Assembly: GCA_963815495.1 (NCBI GenBank)
Contig: CAWFGW010000003.1
Location: 52,584 to 116,583 of the forward strand
DNA: 64,000 nt
Direction: 5' to 3'
Source of the DNA: CAWFGW01 sp963815495
Lineage (GTDB): Bacteria; Bacteroidota; Bacteroidia; Cytophagales; JAAEPT01
Shown here: positions 25,241 through 35,036 of the stretch, piece after piece
Position numbering within the stretch: the first letter of the stretch is position 1
How the letters are laid out: every line of letters begins with the position of its first letter
The notes under the pieces: model-generated
Told to the model about the DNA's origin: nothing
Database searches by the model: none
The model's input: the letters and a program-made list of their open reading frames with translations, nothing else
Translations under genes and position numbers: made by a program

Positions 25241-28200
25241 ATGAGCGGTTCGTTGAAAAAATTAGATAAAATCTTAGTTGCCAATAGAGGGGAAATTGCA
25301 GTGCGTATATTGCGTGCAGCCTCGGAATTAAATATTCGTACAGTAGCAATGTATACATACGAAGATCGATATTCTCTTCATAGGTATAAGGCAGATGAGG
25401 CTTATCAAATTGGCGCAGATGAAGAGCCGTTAAAACCTTATCTTGATATTGAGGCTATTATTGCCTTGGCAAAACGACATAACATTGATGCTATTCATCC
25501 CGGTTACGGTTTCCTTTCTGAGAATGTCCACTTTGTAAGAAGATGTAAAGAAGAAGGAATAATCTTTGTCGGACCAGAGCCAGAGGTAATGGCACAACTT
25601 GGTGACAAGGTACAAGCAAAATTATTGGCTATTAAAGCTAACGTTCCGATTATCGAAGATAGTCAAGAAGATCTTACAACCTTAGAAATAGCTAAAAAAG
25701 AAGCCAATCGAATTGGTTATCCAATCATGCTAAAAGCTGCAGCTGGTGGTGGCGGTCGTGGTATGCGGGTAGTTCGCAGTGAGGATGATTTACGTGTTGC
25801 TTTCCCTTCAGCGAAAGCAGAAGCCGATAAGTTCTTTTCGGACGACACTGTTTTCTTGGAAAAGTTTATTGACCAACCAAAACACATTGAAGTACAGTTA
25901 ATGGGCGATAACTATGGTAATGTAGTGCACCTGTATGAGAGAGACTGTTCAGTACAAAGACGTTTTCAAAAGGTTGTTGAGATTGCCCCTTCACCAAATC
26001 TACCAGAAGAAACACGTCAAGAATTATTGGACTATGCTATTAAAATTGCTAAAACGGTTAACTACAATAACGTTGGTACAGTAGAGTTTTTGGTAGATAG
26101 AAGCAATAAAGTTTATTTTATTGAAGTCAACCCACGGGTACAAGTTGAGCATACAATTACAGAAGAAGTAACAGGGGTTGACATTGTACGTTCCCAAATA
26201 TTAATCGCAAAAGGACATAAATTATCAGATCCAGGTATTTTCATTAATGGTCAGGATAGCATTAAAGTAAATGGTTTTGCTATTCAATGTCGCGTAACTA
26301 CTGAAGATCCAGAACACGGGTTTAAGCCAGATTACGGAACAATCATTGCCTACAGAAATGCAGGTGGTATGGGTATTCGTTTAGATGAAGGAAGCACATA
26401 CCCAGGAATGAAAATTTCTCCTTTCTTTGATTCGATGCTGGTTAAGGTATCTGCGTGGGGTAGAACAATGAAAGGTGCCACAGAGCGAATGCACCGAACA
26501 TTAAGAGAGTTTAGAATTAGAGGTGTTAAAACAAATATAGGTTTCCTTCAAAATGTAATCGTTCACCCCATCTTTAAAGAAGGAAGCTGTACAGTTAATT
26601 TTATAGGCGACCACCCTGAACTCTTCAAAATGCCTCGGGTATTTGATAGAGGAACAAAAACATTGCGTTATCTAGCAGACGTAACTGTAAATGGTAACCC
26701 AGACGTGAAGTTCGTGGACCCAAATAAAAAATTTAGAAACCCACGAGTTCCTACTTTTGACCCGTATGCTGAATTTCCAAAAGGAACAAAAGATAAATTA
26801 AACGAGCTGGGAAGAGAAGGTTTCGTGAAGTGGCTTCGTAATGAAAAAGCTATTCAATATACCGATACCACGTTCCGTGATGGTCATCAGTCATTATTAG
26901 CTACACGTGTGCGAACCAAGGATATTATCATGGTTGCAGAAAGTTATGCAAAAAACAATCCGCAAGTATTTTCAGCAGAAGTATGGGGAGGTGCAACTTT
27001 TGATGTGGCTTTAAGATTTTTACATGAGTGTCCTTGGAAACGTTTGAAATTAATGCGAGAGGCAATGCCAAACATCTTATTACAAATGCTTTTCAGAGGT
27101 TCAAATGGTGTAGGTTATAAGGCATATCCAGATAATTTGATAGAAAAGTTCATTGAAAAATCAGCTGAAAATGGAATAGATATTTTTAGAATATTTGATT
27201 CGCTTAACTGGCTTGAAGCCATGAAAGTGTCAATTAAATCAGTGGTTGAAAATACGGATTCATTAGCAGAAGTAGCACTTTGCTACACAGGAGATATTAT
27301 GAATCCGAATCAAAAATATTCACTAGATTATTATGTGGATATGGCTAAGCGAATTGAGGATACTGGGGCGCATATTTTAGCGATAAAAGATATGGCTGGT
27401 TTATTGAAGCCTTATGCAGCAGCTCAATTGATTCCAGCTCTAAGAAGTGCAGTCGATATGCCAATTCACTTGCATACGCATGATACTTCTTCGATTCAGA
27501 GTTCAACCTATTTGAAAGCGATTGAAGCCGGGGTTGATGTCATTGATTGTTCAATAGCATCGATGTCTGGTTTAACAGCACAACCAAACTTCAACTCGAT
27601 TGTTGCAATGATGGAAGGTCACGAACGTGAAAATCCAATGAATTTGCAAGGATTGAATGACTTCTCCTCATATTGGGAAGACAGAAGAGAATACTACTAT
27701 CCGTTTGAGTCAGGATTGAAAGCAGGAACAGCAGAGGTTTACGATCATGAGATTCCTGGAGGACAATACTCAAACTTAAGACCACAGGCTGAGGCGCTGG
27801 GTTTAGTAGGTGAAGATTTTGAGAAAGTGAAAAAGAATTATGCGATTGTCAACAAGCTTTTTGGAGATATTGTTAAAGTAACACCGAGTTCAAAAGTAGT
27901 TGGTGACATGGCAATTTTTATGACCACTAACAATTTTACTGCCGAAGATATAATGGATTCTTCGAAGAATATCTCTTTCCCTGATTCGGTAAAGGCATTT
28001 TTTAAAGGCGATTTAGGGCAGCCTGCAGGAGGATTCCCTAAAGAGTTACAAAAAATTGTGCTTAAGGGGGAGAAGCCTTATGCGGGAAGACCAAATGAAG
28101 AATTAGCTCCAGTTGATTTCGAAAAAGAATTTAAAGCGTTTCAAAAAGAATATACAGACTACTGTGATTTCTTAGACTTTTTGTCATTTAAGTTGTATCC

Positions 28201-28690
28201 AAAAGTATTTGATGACTACTTCAAGTTTAACTTGGAGTATGGTTATGCGACTAACATCCCAACCAAACCTTTCTTCTATGGTTTAGAAAAAGGAGAGGAG
28301 ATATTGGTGACTATTGGAGAAGGTAAAACCATTATGGTGAAACAACTTTATGTATTAGAGCCTGATGAAAACGGAATGGTGCTAGTTGGTTTTGAGTTGA
28401 ATGGTCAAGTAAGAAGAATTCAAGTTAAGGATAGAAACTATAAGTCTACCATTGCTAGAAATAGAAAAGCAAAAACCGATAAAGAAATAGGTGCTCCATT
28501 GCAAGGAAAAATATCATCAATATTAGTAAAGCCTGGTGATGAGGTAGACGAAGATCAGCCTTTGTTTACTATTGAGGCGATGAAAATGGAGTCGACTATC
28601 ACTGCTTCTGTTAAAGCTAAAGTGAAAAGTGTGCCGCTAGCAGATGGCGTGATGGTAGAACAAGACGACTTAGTAGTTGAGTTCGAATAA
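25241..28690 (+). CDS. pyc: Pyruvate carboxylase
   Basis: Biotin-dependent carboxylation of pyruvate to oxaloacetate. 1149 residues in the full single-chain form: biotin carboxylase (residues 1-460; ILVANRGEIAVRILRA, AAAGGGGRGMRVV, FIEVNPRVQVEHT), carboxyltransferase (530-800; YTDTTFRDGHQSLLATR, LHTHDTSS), allosteric linker, and biotin carrier domain at the C-terminus with the biotinylated Lys in IEAMKMEST. Complete and intact. It feeds the TCA cycle and gluconeogenesis. The stop overlaps nothing; cmk begins 10 bases later. Confidence 0.97.
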   Translation: MSGSLKKLDKILVANRGEIAVRILRAASELNIRTVAMYTYEDRYSLHRYKADEAYQIGADEEPLKPYLDIEAIIALAKRHNIDAIHPGYGFLSENVHFVRRCKEEGIIFVGPEPEVMAQLGDKVQAKLLAIKANVPIIEDSQEDLTTLEIAKKEANRIGYPIMLKAAAGGGGRGMRVVRSEDDLRVAFPSAKAEADKFFSDDTVFLEKFIDQPKHIEVQLMGDNYGNVVHLYERDCSVQRRFQKVVEIAPSPNLPEETRQELLDYAIKIAKTVNYNNVGTVEFLVDRSNKVYFIEVNPRVQVEHTITEEVTGVDIVRSQILIAKGHKLSDPGIFINGQDSIKVNGFAIQCRVTTEDPEHGFKPDYGTIIAYRNAGGMGIRLDEGSTYPGMKISPFFDSMLVKVSAWGRTMKGATERMHRTLREFRIRGVKTNIGFLQNVIVHPIFKEGSCTVNFIGDHPELFKMPRVFDRGTKTLRYLADVTVNGNPDVKFVDPNKKFRNPRVPTFDPYAEFPKGTKDKLNELGREGFVKWLRNEKAIQYTDTTFRDGHQSLLATRVRTKDIIMVAESYAKNNPQVFSAEVWGGATFDVALRFLHECPWKRLKLMREAMPNILLQMLFRGSNGVGYKAYPDNLIEKFIEKSAENGIDIFRIFDSLNWLEAMKVSIKSVVENTDSLAEVALCYTGDIMNPNQKYSLDYYVDMAKRIEDTGAHILAIKDMAGLLKPYAAAQLIPALRSAVDMPIHLHTHDTSSIQSSTYLKAIEAGVDVIDCSIASMSGLTAQPNFNSIVAMMEGHERENPMNLQGLNDFSSYWEDRREYYYPFESGLKAGTAEVYDHEIPGGQYSNLRPQAEALGLVGEDFEKVKKNYAIVNKLFGDIVKVTPSSKVVGDMAIFMTTNNFTAEDIMDSSKNISFPDSVKAFFKGDLGQPAGGFPKELQKIVLKGEKPYAGRPNEELAPVDFEKEFKAFQKEYTDYCDFLDFLSFKLYPKVFDDYFKFNLEYGYATNIPTKPFFYGLEKGEEILVTIGEGKTIMVKQLYVLEPDENGMVLVGFELNGQVRRIQVKDRNYKSTIARNRKAKTDKEIGAPLQGKISSILVKPGDEVDEDQPLFTIEAMKMESTITASVKAKVKSVPLADGVMVEQDDLVVEFE

Positions 28691-28700
28691 AGAAACTAGT

Positions 28701-29381
28701 TTGACTAAAATTATAATCGCAATAGACGGATATTCTGGCTGTGGTAAAAGTACTACAGCCAAATTAGTAGCTGATGAAATCGGCTATTCATATCTAGATA
28801 CAGGAGCAATGTATCGAGCAGTTACTTTGTATTTTTTAGACAATCATATAAACATTACTAGCGATAAGTCGGTTTTAGAAGCATTAGAAAAAATTAAGAT
28901 AGAATTTCGTTTTAACGAGAAGTTTAAACGATCAGAGATTTACCTTAATGGATTACGAGTTCAAAAAGAAATTAGAACTATGCGTGTTTCAGAAGCCGTA
29001 AGTGATGTTAGTGCTTTATCACCAGTTAGAAAGAAGTTAGTAGAACTTCAACAAAAGATAGGTAAATCTGGCGGAGTGGTTATGGATGGAAGAGATATAG
29101 GAACAACTGTGTTTCCAAACGCTGAGCTAAAAGTGTTTATGACCGCGGATATAAAAGCGAGAGCTTATCGTAGACAAAAAGAAATGTCTAAAGAAGGGGA
29201 GGTTTTGTCCATTGAAGATATTGTGAAAAATTTAGAGTCTAGAGATACTATTGATATGAACCGAACAGAGAGTCCACTTCGACAAGCTGAGGATGCCTTT
29301 GTTATTGACACAACAGAGCTTACAGTAGATAATCAGGTTCAAGCGGTTATTGGATTATATCATAAAATTATAAAAGGGTAA
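28701..29381 (+). CDS. cmk: (d)CMP kinase
   Basis: Phosphorylates CMP and dCMP. 226 residues from TTG 28701, which gives the normal N-terminus TKIIIAIDGYSGCGKSTTA; the only other option is a TTG eight codons upstream inside pyc, and no ATG is available. P-loop GYSGCGKST, substrate block LDTGAMYRAVT and MDGRDIGTTVFP are all present. Probably co-transcribed with pyc. Confidence 0.93.
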   Translation: MTKIIIAIDGYSGCGKSTTAKLVADEIGYSYLDTGAMYRAVTLYFLDNHINITSDKSVLEALEKIKIEFRFNEKFKRSEIYLNGLRVQKEIRTMRVSEAVSDVSALSPVRKKLVELQQKIGKSGGVVMDGRDIGTTVFPNAELKVFMTADIKARAYRRQKEMSKEGEVLSIEDIVKNLESRDTIDMNRTESPLRQAEDAFVIDTTELTVDNQVQAVIGLYHKIIKG

Positions 29382-29455
29382 TTCGTTTAATTTTATTTTA
29401 AATTAAAAAACAAAAATTAACGATCGCTAAACTGATAATATATTATTGAAATTAT

Positions 29456-29463
29456 TAACTTTA
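29456..29463 (+). promoter_or_regulatory. Probable -7 box of the nqr operon
   Basis: TAACTTTA at 29456-29463 differs from TAnnTTTG only in the last base. It is followed by GCGTCCC, as in the shikimate promoter. The -33 element is weak (CTG at 29432-29434). The ATG of nqrA lies at 29512. Confidence 0.4.
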
Positions 29464-29511
29464 GCGTCCCTAACAGGCTAGTAATAGTTTAAAATTGTAC
29501 TATAAAAAGGT

Positions 29512-30888
29512 ATGTCGGTAAATATCAAGCTGAAAAGAGGTTTCGATATAAATTTAGAAGGAAAAGCAGAGAAGACCATGGTTGAAGCGCCAAAGTCTGA
29601 ATACTATGCGATTAAGCCGGAAGAATTTATAGGATACGTAAAACCAAAACTTCTTGTAAAAGAAGGAGATCAAGTAAAAGCAGGTCAAGCTTTGTACTAT
29701 GATAAAAGTTTAGAATCTATGAAGTTTGCTTCGCCTGTAAGCGGAGAAGTAGTAGAAATTAAACGAGGTGAAAAAAGAAGATTGTTAGAAATAGTTGTAA
29801 AATCAGATGGTTTACAAACTTATGAACAGTCTAAGTCTTATTCATCATCAGAAATTGCTAGTTTGTCTCTTGAGGATACAAAAAAGGCAATGTTAGATGG
29901 AGGTGTTTGGCCATGTGTCATTCAACGTCCTTTTTCTGTTATTGCGAACCCAGACGATGCTCCTAAAGCAATTTTTATATCTGGATTTGATAGTGCTCCA
30001 CTAGCACCAGATTACTCTGTATTATTGAAAGGCGAAGAAGAAAATTTCAAAACAGGTATAGAAATACTTAAAAAACTGACTACTGGAACAGTACACTTAA
30101 ACCTCAGCACAGATGCAGAGGTTTGTAGTGCTTACAGTGGTGCAAAAGGTGTGCAACAGAATAAAATCTCTGGTCCACACCCCGCAGGTAACGTAGGTAT
30201 TCAGATTCATCACATAGCACCAATTAACAAAGGTGAAATAGTTTGGACAGTTAATCCTCAAAGTGTCGTTTACATTGGTCGTTTCTTTAATAAAGGAATC
30301 TATGATATATCAAAGGTTGTAGCTGTTGCCGGTTCAGAAGTTAAAACTCCCCAGTATTATAAAATAATTGGAGGAGCTAGCGTGAAGAGTTTGGTAGATA
30401 ATAACCTGAAATCAGAACATGTCCGGTTTATTTCTGGTAACGTTTTATCAGGAACAAAAGTAGAAAAAGAAGGTTATATCGGCTTTTACGACAATCTATT
30501 GACGATTATTCCAGAGGGTGATGAATTGAGATTCTTTGGCTCATTTTTACCCTCATCTGATCGGGTGAGCTATCATCGAGCTATAGGGTTGATGTCTTTT
30601 ATGAATAAATTTCTAAAACCAAAGAAAGAGTATGTAGTTGATACAAACATCAATGGTGAACATCGAGCATTTGTTCAAAGTGGTGTTTTGGAAGACGTAT
30701 TACCAATGGATATTTATCCTACACATTTGTTAAAAGCTATTCTTACAGAAGATTTTGAGGAAATGGAAGCTTTAGGCATATATGAAGTAGCAGAAGAAGA
30801 TTTTGCATTGTGTGAATTTGTTGATGTTTCTAAACATAACATTCAATCAATCATTCGTCAAGGATTAGATTTAATCAAAAACAGTTAA
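29512..30888 (+). CDS. nqrA: Na+-translocating NADH:quinone reductase subunit A
   Basis: 458 residues, the Bacteroidota length. Starts SVNIKLKRGFDINLEGKAEK, and the biotinyl-lipoyl-like fold follows (EGDQVKAGQALYYDK, FASPVSGEVVEIKRG). NqrA is the peripheral subunit on the cytoplasmic face that takes part in quinone binding. GPHPAGNVGIQIHHIAPIN is a strongly conserved central block. nqrB starts five bases after the stop. Confidence 0.97.
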   Translation: MSVNIKLKRGFDINLEGKAEKTMVEAPKSEYYAIKPEEFIGYVKPKLLVKEGDQVKAGQALYYDKSLESMKFASPVSGEVVEIKRGEKRRLLEIVVKSDGLQTYEQSKSYSSSEIASLSLEDTKKAMLDGGVWPCVIQRPFSVIANPDDAPKAIFISGFDSAPLAPDYSVLLKGEEENFKTGIEILKKLTTGTVHLNLSTDAEVCSAYSGAKGVQQNKISGPHPAGNVGIQIHHIAPINKGEIVWTVNPQSVVYIGRFFNKGIYDISKVVAVAGSEVKTPQYYKIIGGASVKSLVDNNLKSEHVRFISGNVLSGTKVEKEGYIGFYDNLLTIIPEGDELRFFGSFLPSSDRVSYHRAIGLMSFMNKFLKPKKEYVVDTNINGEHRAFVQSGVLEDVLPMDIYPTHLLKAILTEDFEEMEALGIYEVAEEDFALCEFVDVSKHNIQSIIRQGLDLIKNS

Positions 30889-30893
30889 TAGAA

Positions 30894-32072
30894 ATGCAAT
30901 TCTTAAGAGATAAAGTTAAAGAGTTACGTCCTCTTTTTGAAAAGGGAGGGAAATTTGAGAAATTCTATTTCGTTTATGAAGCTCATGAAACCTTGTTCTT
31001 TCAACCTGATCATGTGACAGGTCCAAAAGGAGCACACATTCGTGATGCAAATGATATGAAAAGAACAATGGTAACGGTTATATTAGCCATGATACCTTGT
31101 TTATTATTTGGCGTTTGGAATGTTGGGCATCAACATTTTATTGCCTTATCAGAAGCTCAGATTCAAGCAGAGTTAGGTCTAGGAATACTTGATGCTACTC
31201 TATTTGATAAAGTATGGTTTGGTTTATTGCGTTTTATTCCAATTTTAGCAGTTTCCTATGGTGTAGGATTGGGTATAGAGTTCGCTTTTGCTACAATTTA
31301 TCGACATCCTGTTGCTGAAGGGTTCTTAGTATCAGGAATGCTGATTCCTTTGATAGTACCTTCTACAATTCCATTATGGCAAGTTGGTATAGCTACAGCA
31401 TTTGCTGTGGTTTTGGGAAAAGAAGTGTTTGGAGGTACTGGTATGAATTTACTCAACCCCGCCTTAACTGCCAGAGCATTCCTATTCTTTGCATACCCAG
31501 CACAAATCTCTGGTGATAAAGTTTGGGTTGATGTAGATGGTTATTCTGCAGCAACAGTTTTAGGTGATGCAGCAGCAGGTATTGCTTCTTCAGTAGATTA
31601 TAAATACAGTTTTATGGATATGTTTTTAGGTTTTATACCTGGAAGTATCGGTGAAACTTCTACTTTGATGTGTATTGTTGGAGCTATTATCTTAATAGGA
31701 ACTGGTGTCGGAAGTTGGAGAATTATTTTCTCAATGATATTAGGTGCTCTTGCTCTTGCGTGGATACTTGAAGCTGGAGGTGTAAACTTCTTCGGAGTAG
31801 ATCATTTCTACTACCATTTAGTAGCAGGAGGTTTTGCTTTTGGAACAGTGTTTATGGCTACAGACCCAGTGTCTGCATCACAAACTAATACTGGTAAATT
31901 GATTTATGGATTTATGGCTGGTGGATTATCAATACTAGTCAGAGTGGTTAATCCCGCATATCCAGAAGGAGTGATGTTAGCTATTCTATTAATGAATGTA
32001 TTAGCGCCACTTGTTGATTATTTTGTAATTTCTGCGAACAAAAATAGAAGATTGAAACGTGCAACAGTCTAA
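30894..32072 (+). CDS. nqrB: Na+-NQR subunit B
   Basis: 392 residues, about ten membrane helices, the main sodium-translocating subunit. Conserved blocks include GTGMNLLNPALTARAFLFFA and VFMATDPVSASQTNTGK. The covalent FMN site is the threonine in DGYSAATVLG, with Ser-Ala-Ala-Thr in place of the usual Ser-Gly-Ala-Thr. The last 14 bases overlap nqrC, coupling translation. Confidence 0.97.
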   Translation: MQFLRDKVKELRPLFEKGGKFEKFYFVYEAHETLFFQPDHVTGPKGAHIRDANDMKRTMVTVILAMIPCLLFGVWNVGHQHFIALSEAQIQAELGLGILDATLFDKVWFGLLRFIPILAVSYGVGLGIEFAFATIYRHPVAEGFLVSGMLIPLIVPSTIPLWQVGIATAFAVVLGKEVFGGTGMNLLNPALTARAFLFFAYPAQISGDKVWVDVDGYSAATVLGDAAAGIASSVDYKYSFMDMFLGFIPGSIGETSTLMCIVGAIILIGTGVGSWRIIFSMILGALALAWILEAGGVNFFGVDHFYYHLVAGGFAFGTVFMATDPVSASQTNTGKLIYGFMAGGLSILVRVVNPAYPEGVMLAILLMNVLAPLVDYFVISANKNRRLKRATV

Positions 32073-32856
32073 TGGTTATATAGTAGCATTCACTGTCGGG
32101 ATGACGGTGGTCTGCGCAGTACTTCTTGCAGGTGTCTCTGAGTATTTAAAACCAGAACATAAAAAACAAGAAGATATTGATATTAAAACAAATATCTTGA
32201 GTGCTTATATGGATGTGCCAGCTGGCGCAGACATTCAGGGCTTATATGATCAATACATTGATGGTATTGTCGTAAACTATCAAGGGGAAGTAGTAGAGAA
32301 AAATTCTGAAGGGAATCCAGTTTCTGCTGCGAGTATTCAACCTCGAAAAGAATACAAAAAGAAAGATGTGAAGGATAAATTGTTTCCTGTTTATCGTTTC
32401 AAGAGTGAAGTGAATACGGGTAGCTACGATGCTTATATCATACCAGTATATGGAAATGGTCTTTGGGATGAAATTTGGGGTTATGTGGCAATAGGTCCTG
32501 ATTACAATACCATTGAAGGTACCTCTTTTGATCATAAAGGTGAAACCCCAGGTCTAGGAGCCAGAATAACTACTGATGAATTCGAGACCCGTTTTAAAGG
32601 AAAGCAAATATTTAATGGTGAGACCTTAGAGTCTGTGACTGTCCTTAAAGGCGAAGGCAATGATATCAGTGAAGGTCAGGAACACAAAGTAGATGGTTTA
32701 TCTGGGGCAACGATGACTACTAGTGGTGTAAATAATATGTTAGAGGCATATTTCAAACACTATAAACCATATTTGGTAAAATCAAGAAGCTCTATAGCAT
32801 CAACTGGTACTGAAACTAGTGATGTGAAGGTAGAAGATTTGCTTAATCATCAATAA
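32059..32856 (+). CDS. nqrC: Na+-NQR subunit C
   Basis: 265 residues. The GTG start at 32059 is chosen because it gives the conserved N-terminus MQQSNGYIVAFTVGMTVV, a single membrane anchor. The periplasmic domain carries the covalent FMN on the Thr of DGLSGATMTTSGV near residue 218. ETPGLGARITTDEFETRF is typical. nqrD follows after 33 bases. Confidence 0.96.
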   Translation: MQQSNGYIVAFTVGMTVVCAVLLAGVSEYLKPEHKKQEDIDIKTNILSAYMDVPAGADIQGLYDQYIDGIVVNYQGEVVEKNSEGNPVSAASIQPRKEYKKKDVKDKLFPVYRFKSEVNTGSYDAYIIPVYGNGLWDEIWGYVAIGPDYNTIEGTSFDHKGETPGLGARITTDEFETRFKGKQIFNGETLESVTVLKGEGNDISEGQEHKVDGLSGATMTTSGVNNMLEAYFKHYKPYLVKSRSSIASTGTETSDVKVEDLLNHQ

Positions 32857-32889
32857 TTGTATAGTATAATACACTTAAAGTAAAGAATA

Positions 32890-33567
32890 ATGAGTACTGA
32901 AACTCTAGAAAAGGAAGAAGTAGCGGTTAAGAAGGTAAGCGAACCGTTGTTTTCAAAACGAAGAAAAAAATTCGTTACAGATCCTTTGGATGACGATAAT
33001 CCTGTAACAGTTCAAGTTTTGGGTATCTGTTCTGCATTGGCAGTAACAGCTCAAATGAAACCTACGTTTGTAATGGCAATTTCAGTTACTGCTGTAATTG
33101 TATTTTCAAACTTGATTATTTCTCTTGTTAGAAACTTAATTCCAAACAGAATTCGAATTATAGCACAATTAGCTATCGTTGCAACTTTAGTTGCATTAGT
33201 GGATATGTTGCTTAAAGCATACGATTATCAAACATGGAAGGCACTTTCCGTATTTGTTGGTTTGATTATTACCAACTGTATTGTGATGGGGCGGTTAGAA
33301 GCATTTGCGATGGCAAATAAACCATGGGATTCTGTTTTGGATGGTCTAGGTAGTGGTTTTGGCTATTCTTGGATTATTATGGCTGTTGCAATAGCACGTG
33401 AATTGTTAGGTTCTGGCAAATTGCTAGGTGTTGAAGTTATTCCAGAATTTGTTAGAGACTTAGGCTATGTTAACAATGGTTTAATGGTGACTCCAGTAGG
33501 GGCATTTATGGTGCTTGGTATTATCATCTGGATACAACGCCTTAAAAGTGGTTACGTTGAAAATTAA
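32890..33567 (+). CDS. nqrD: Na+-NQR subunit D
   Basis: 225 residues. A charged N-terminal extension of about 35 residues precedes the six-helix core (DNPVTVQVLGICSALAVTA, ITNCIVMGRLEAFAMANKP, GFGYSWIIMAVAIARELLG). The TNCIVMGR-type cysteine motif helps hold the intramembrane iron centre with NqrE. It is homologous to NqrE, with inverted topology. Confidence 0.97.
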   Translation: MSTETLEKEEVAVKKVSEPLFSKRRKKFVTDPLDDDNPVTVQVLGICSALAVTAQMKPTFVMAISVTAVIVFSNLIISLVRNLIPNRIRIIAQLAIVATLVALVDMLLKAYDYQTWKALSVFVGLIITNCIVMGRLEAFAMANKPWDSVLDGLGSGFGYSWIIMAVAIARELLGSGKLLGVEVIPEFVRDLGYVNNGLMVTPVGAFMVLGIIIWIQRLKSGYVEN

Positions 33568-33590
33568 TCATATTTAAAAGAGTAACGAAA

Positions 33591-34310
33591 ATGGAATTAT
33601 TAAACCTATTTATAAAATCAATTTTTATTGAGAATATGATTTTCTCTTTCTTCTTGGGTATGTGTTCATACTTAGCAGTATCGAAGAAAGTAAAGACAGC
33701 TATTGGTTTAGGGGCTGCTGTGATATTTGTTTTATTGATCACTACGCCTTTAAACTGGGTCATCAACGAATATATTCTTAAAGAAGGAGCAATCTATAAT
33801 TGGACTGGAGTGGAAAGTTTAGCTACAGTTGATTTAGGCTTTTTAAGATATATTATGTTCATCGCGACAATTGCAGCGATGGTACAATTAGTAGAAATGG
33901 TAGTTGAAAAAGTTTCACCTGCTTTATATGGTGCTTTAGGAATATTTCTTCCTTTAATTGCCGTTAACTGTTCAATTTTAGGTGGATCTTTATTTATGGT
34001 AGCTCGGGACTATTCTTTTGCTGAGTCAGTAGTTTTTGGACTAGGAGCAGGGGTTGGATGGATGTTTGCAATTGTTGCCTTGGCTGCAATTAGAGAAAAG
34101 CTAAAATATTCACATGTGCCAGCTCCATTACGCGGACTAGGTATCACGATGATTGTTACTGGTTTAATGGGGATGGCTTTTATGTCATTCATGGGGATTC
34201 AATTAGGTAATAATAAAGAACCAGAACAGTTGATGGCTGATGGAATTCACACACCAGTTGGAACTGAAAGTAAGGATGCTTCTTCAGAAGACTATATAGA
34301 AGAAAAATAA
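33591..34310 (+). CDS. nqrE: Na+-NQR subunit E
   Basis: 239 residues, six helices. ENMIFSFFLGMCSYLAVSKK and FLPLIAVNCSILGGSLFM carry the cysteines that coordinate the intramembrane iron-sulfur centre with NqrD. A hydrophilic C-terminal tail of about 35 residues (from NNKEPEQLMADG) is longer than in proteobacterial NqrE. A terminator follows 22 bases after the stop; no nqrF is present. Confidence 0.97.
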   Translation: MELLNLFIKSIFIENMIFSFFLGMCSYLAVSKKVKTAIGLGAAVIFVLLITTPLNWVINEYILKEGAIYNWTGVESLATVDLGFLRYIMFIATIAAMVQLVEMVVEKVSPALYGALGIFLPLIAVNCSILGGSLFMVARDYSFAESVVFGLGAGVGWMFAIVALAAIREKLKYSHVPAPLRGLGITMIVTGLMGMAFMSFMGIQLGNNKEPEQLMADGIHTPVGTESKDASSEDYIEEK

Positions 34311-34331
34311 TAATAATATCTGGTTAGATTT

Positions 34332-34365
34332 AAAAGCTGTATCATAATGATACGGCTTTTTTTTT
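34332..34365 (+). terminator. Terminator after nqrE
   Basis: 13-bp stem with one G-T pair (arms 34332-34344 and 34348-34360), a three-base loop and nine T. It closes the nqr operon without nqrF. Confidence 0.88.
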
Positions 34366-34386
34366 CACTTATCTTAGTGGTCTGAT

Positions 34387-34980
34387 ATGAATGGAGTTAT
34401 TAAAAATGGCGTAAAGTTTTTTCTTAGAGGAGTTTTTTTTATCACTCCAATTGGAGTTACGATATTACTTTTCTTAAAAATATTTACTTGGTTTGAGGAA
34501 ATATTTAATCAAACTGATCTAGAAGGAGTAAGTTTATTAATATTTATTGTATTTATTTTTCTTATTATTTCATTGATTGGTTATTTGGGTTCAACGCTTA
34601 TAGCGTCTCCAGTTTCTCAATTCATTGAAAAGACCATTTCAAAGATCCCTCTTTTTAATTTCGTTTATTCATCTATTAAAGACCTCACAGATGCGTTCAT
34701 TGGTAATAAAAAGAAGTTTGATAAACCAGTACTTGTTAGTTTAACACCGATGGGATCTGTGCAAAAGTTAGGTTTTATAACTCAAGAAGATTTAAGTGAT
34801 TTTAACCTGCCAGGAAAGGTGGTTGTTTATTTACCCCATTCCTATGCTTTTTCAGGTAACATGTACATCGTCAATAAAGAAGCGATACAATTGTTAGATA
34901 TATCTAGTTCTGAATGTATGAAGTTTATTGTTTCAGCTGGAGTTGCTGGTTTTTCTGGACTAAAAAATGTTGAAGAATAA
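34387..34980 (+). CDS. DUF502 family membrane protein
   Basis: 197 residues. Two membrane helices near the N-terminus (FFLRGVFFITPIGVTILLFL; LLIFIVFIFLIISLIGYLG) followed by the DUF502 soluble part (IPLFNFVYSSIKDLTDAFIG, FDKPVLVSLTPMGSVQKLGF, VYLPHSYAFSGNMYIV). The role of this widespread family is not known in bacteria. It sits between two strong terminators and is monocistronic. Confidence 0.9.
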   Translation: MNGVIKNGVKFFLRGVFFITPIGVTILLFLKIFTWFEEIFNQTDLEGVSLLIFIVFIFLIISLIGYLGSTLIASPVSQFIEKTISKIPLFNFVYSSIKDLTDAFIGNKKKFDKPVLVSLTPMGSVQKLGFITQEDLSDFNLPGKVVVYLPHSYAFSGNMYIVNKEAIQLLDISSSECMKFIVSAGVAGFSGLKNVEE

Positions 34981-34982
34981 TA

Positions 34983-35013
34983 AAAAAAAGACAGCTAATT
35001 GCTGTCTTTTTTT
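34983..35013 (+). terminator. Bidirectional terminator (DUF502 gene / trxA)
   Basis: Perfect 13-bp stem (34983-34995 with 35001-35013) containing GACAGC-TAATT-GCTGTC, flanked by A on one side and T on the other, so it works for both convergent genes. Confidence 0.92.
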
Positions 35014-35036
35014 ACGCTAATATCAGATTCAGATTA

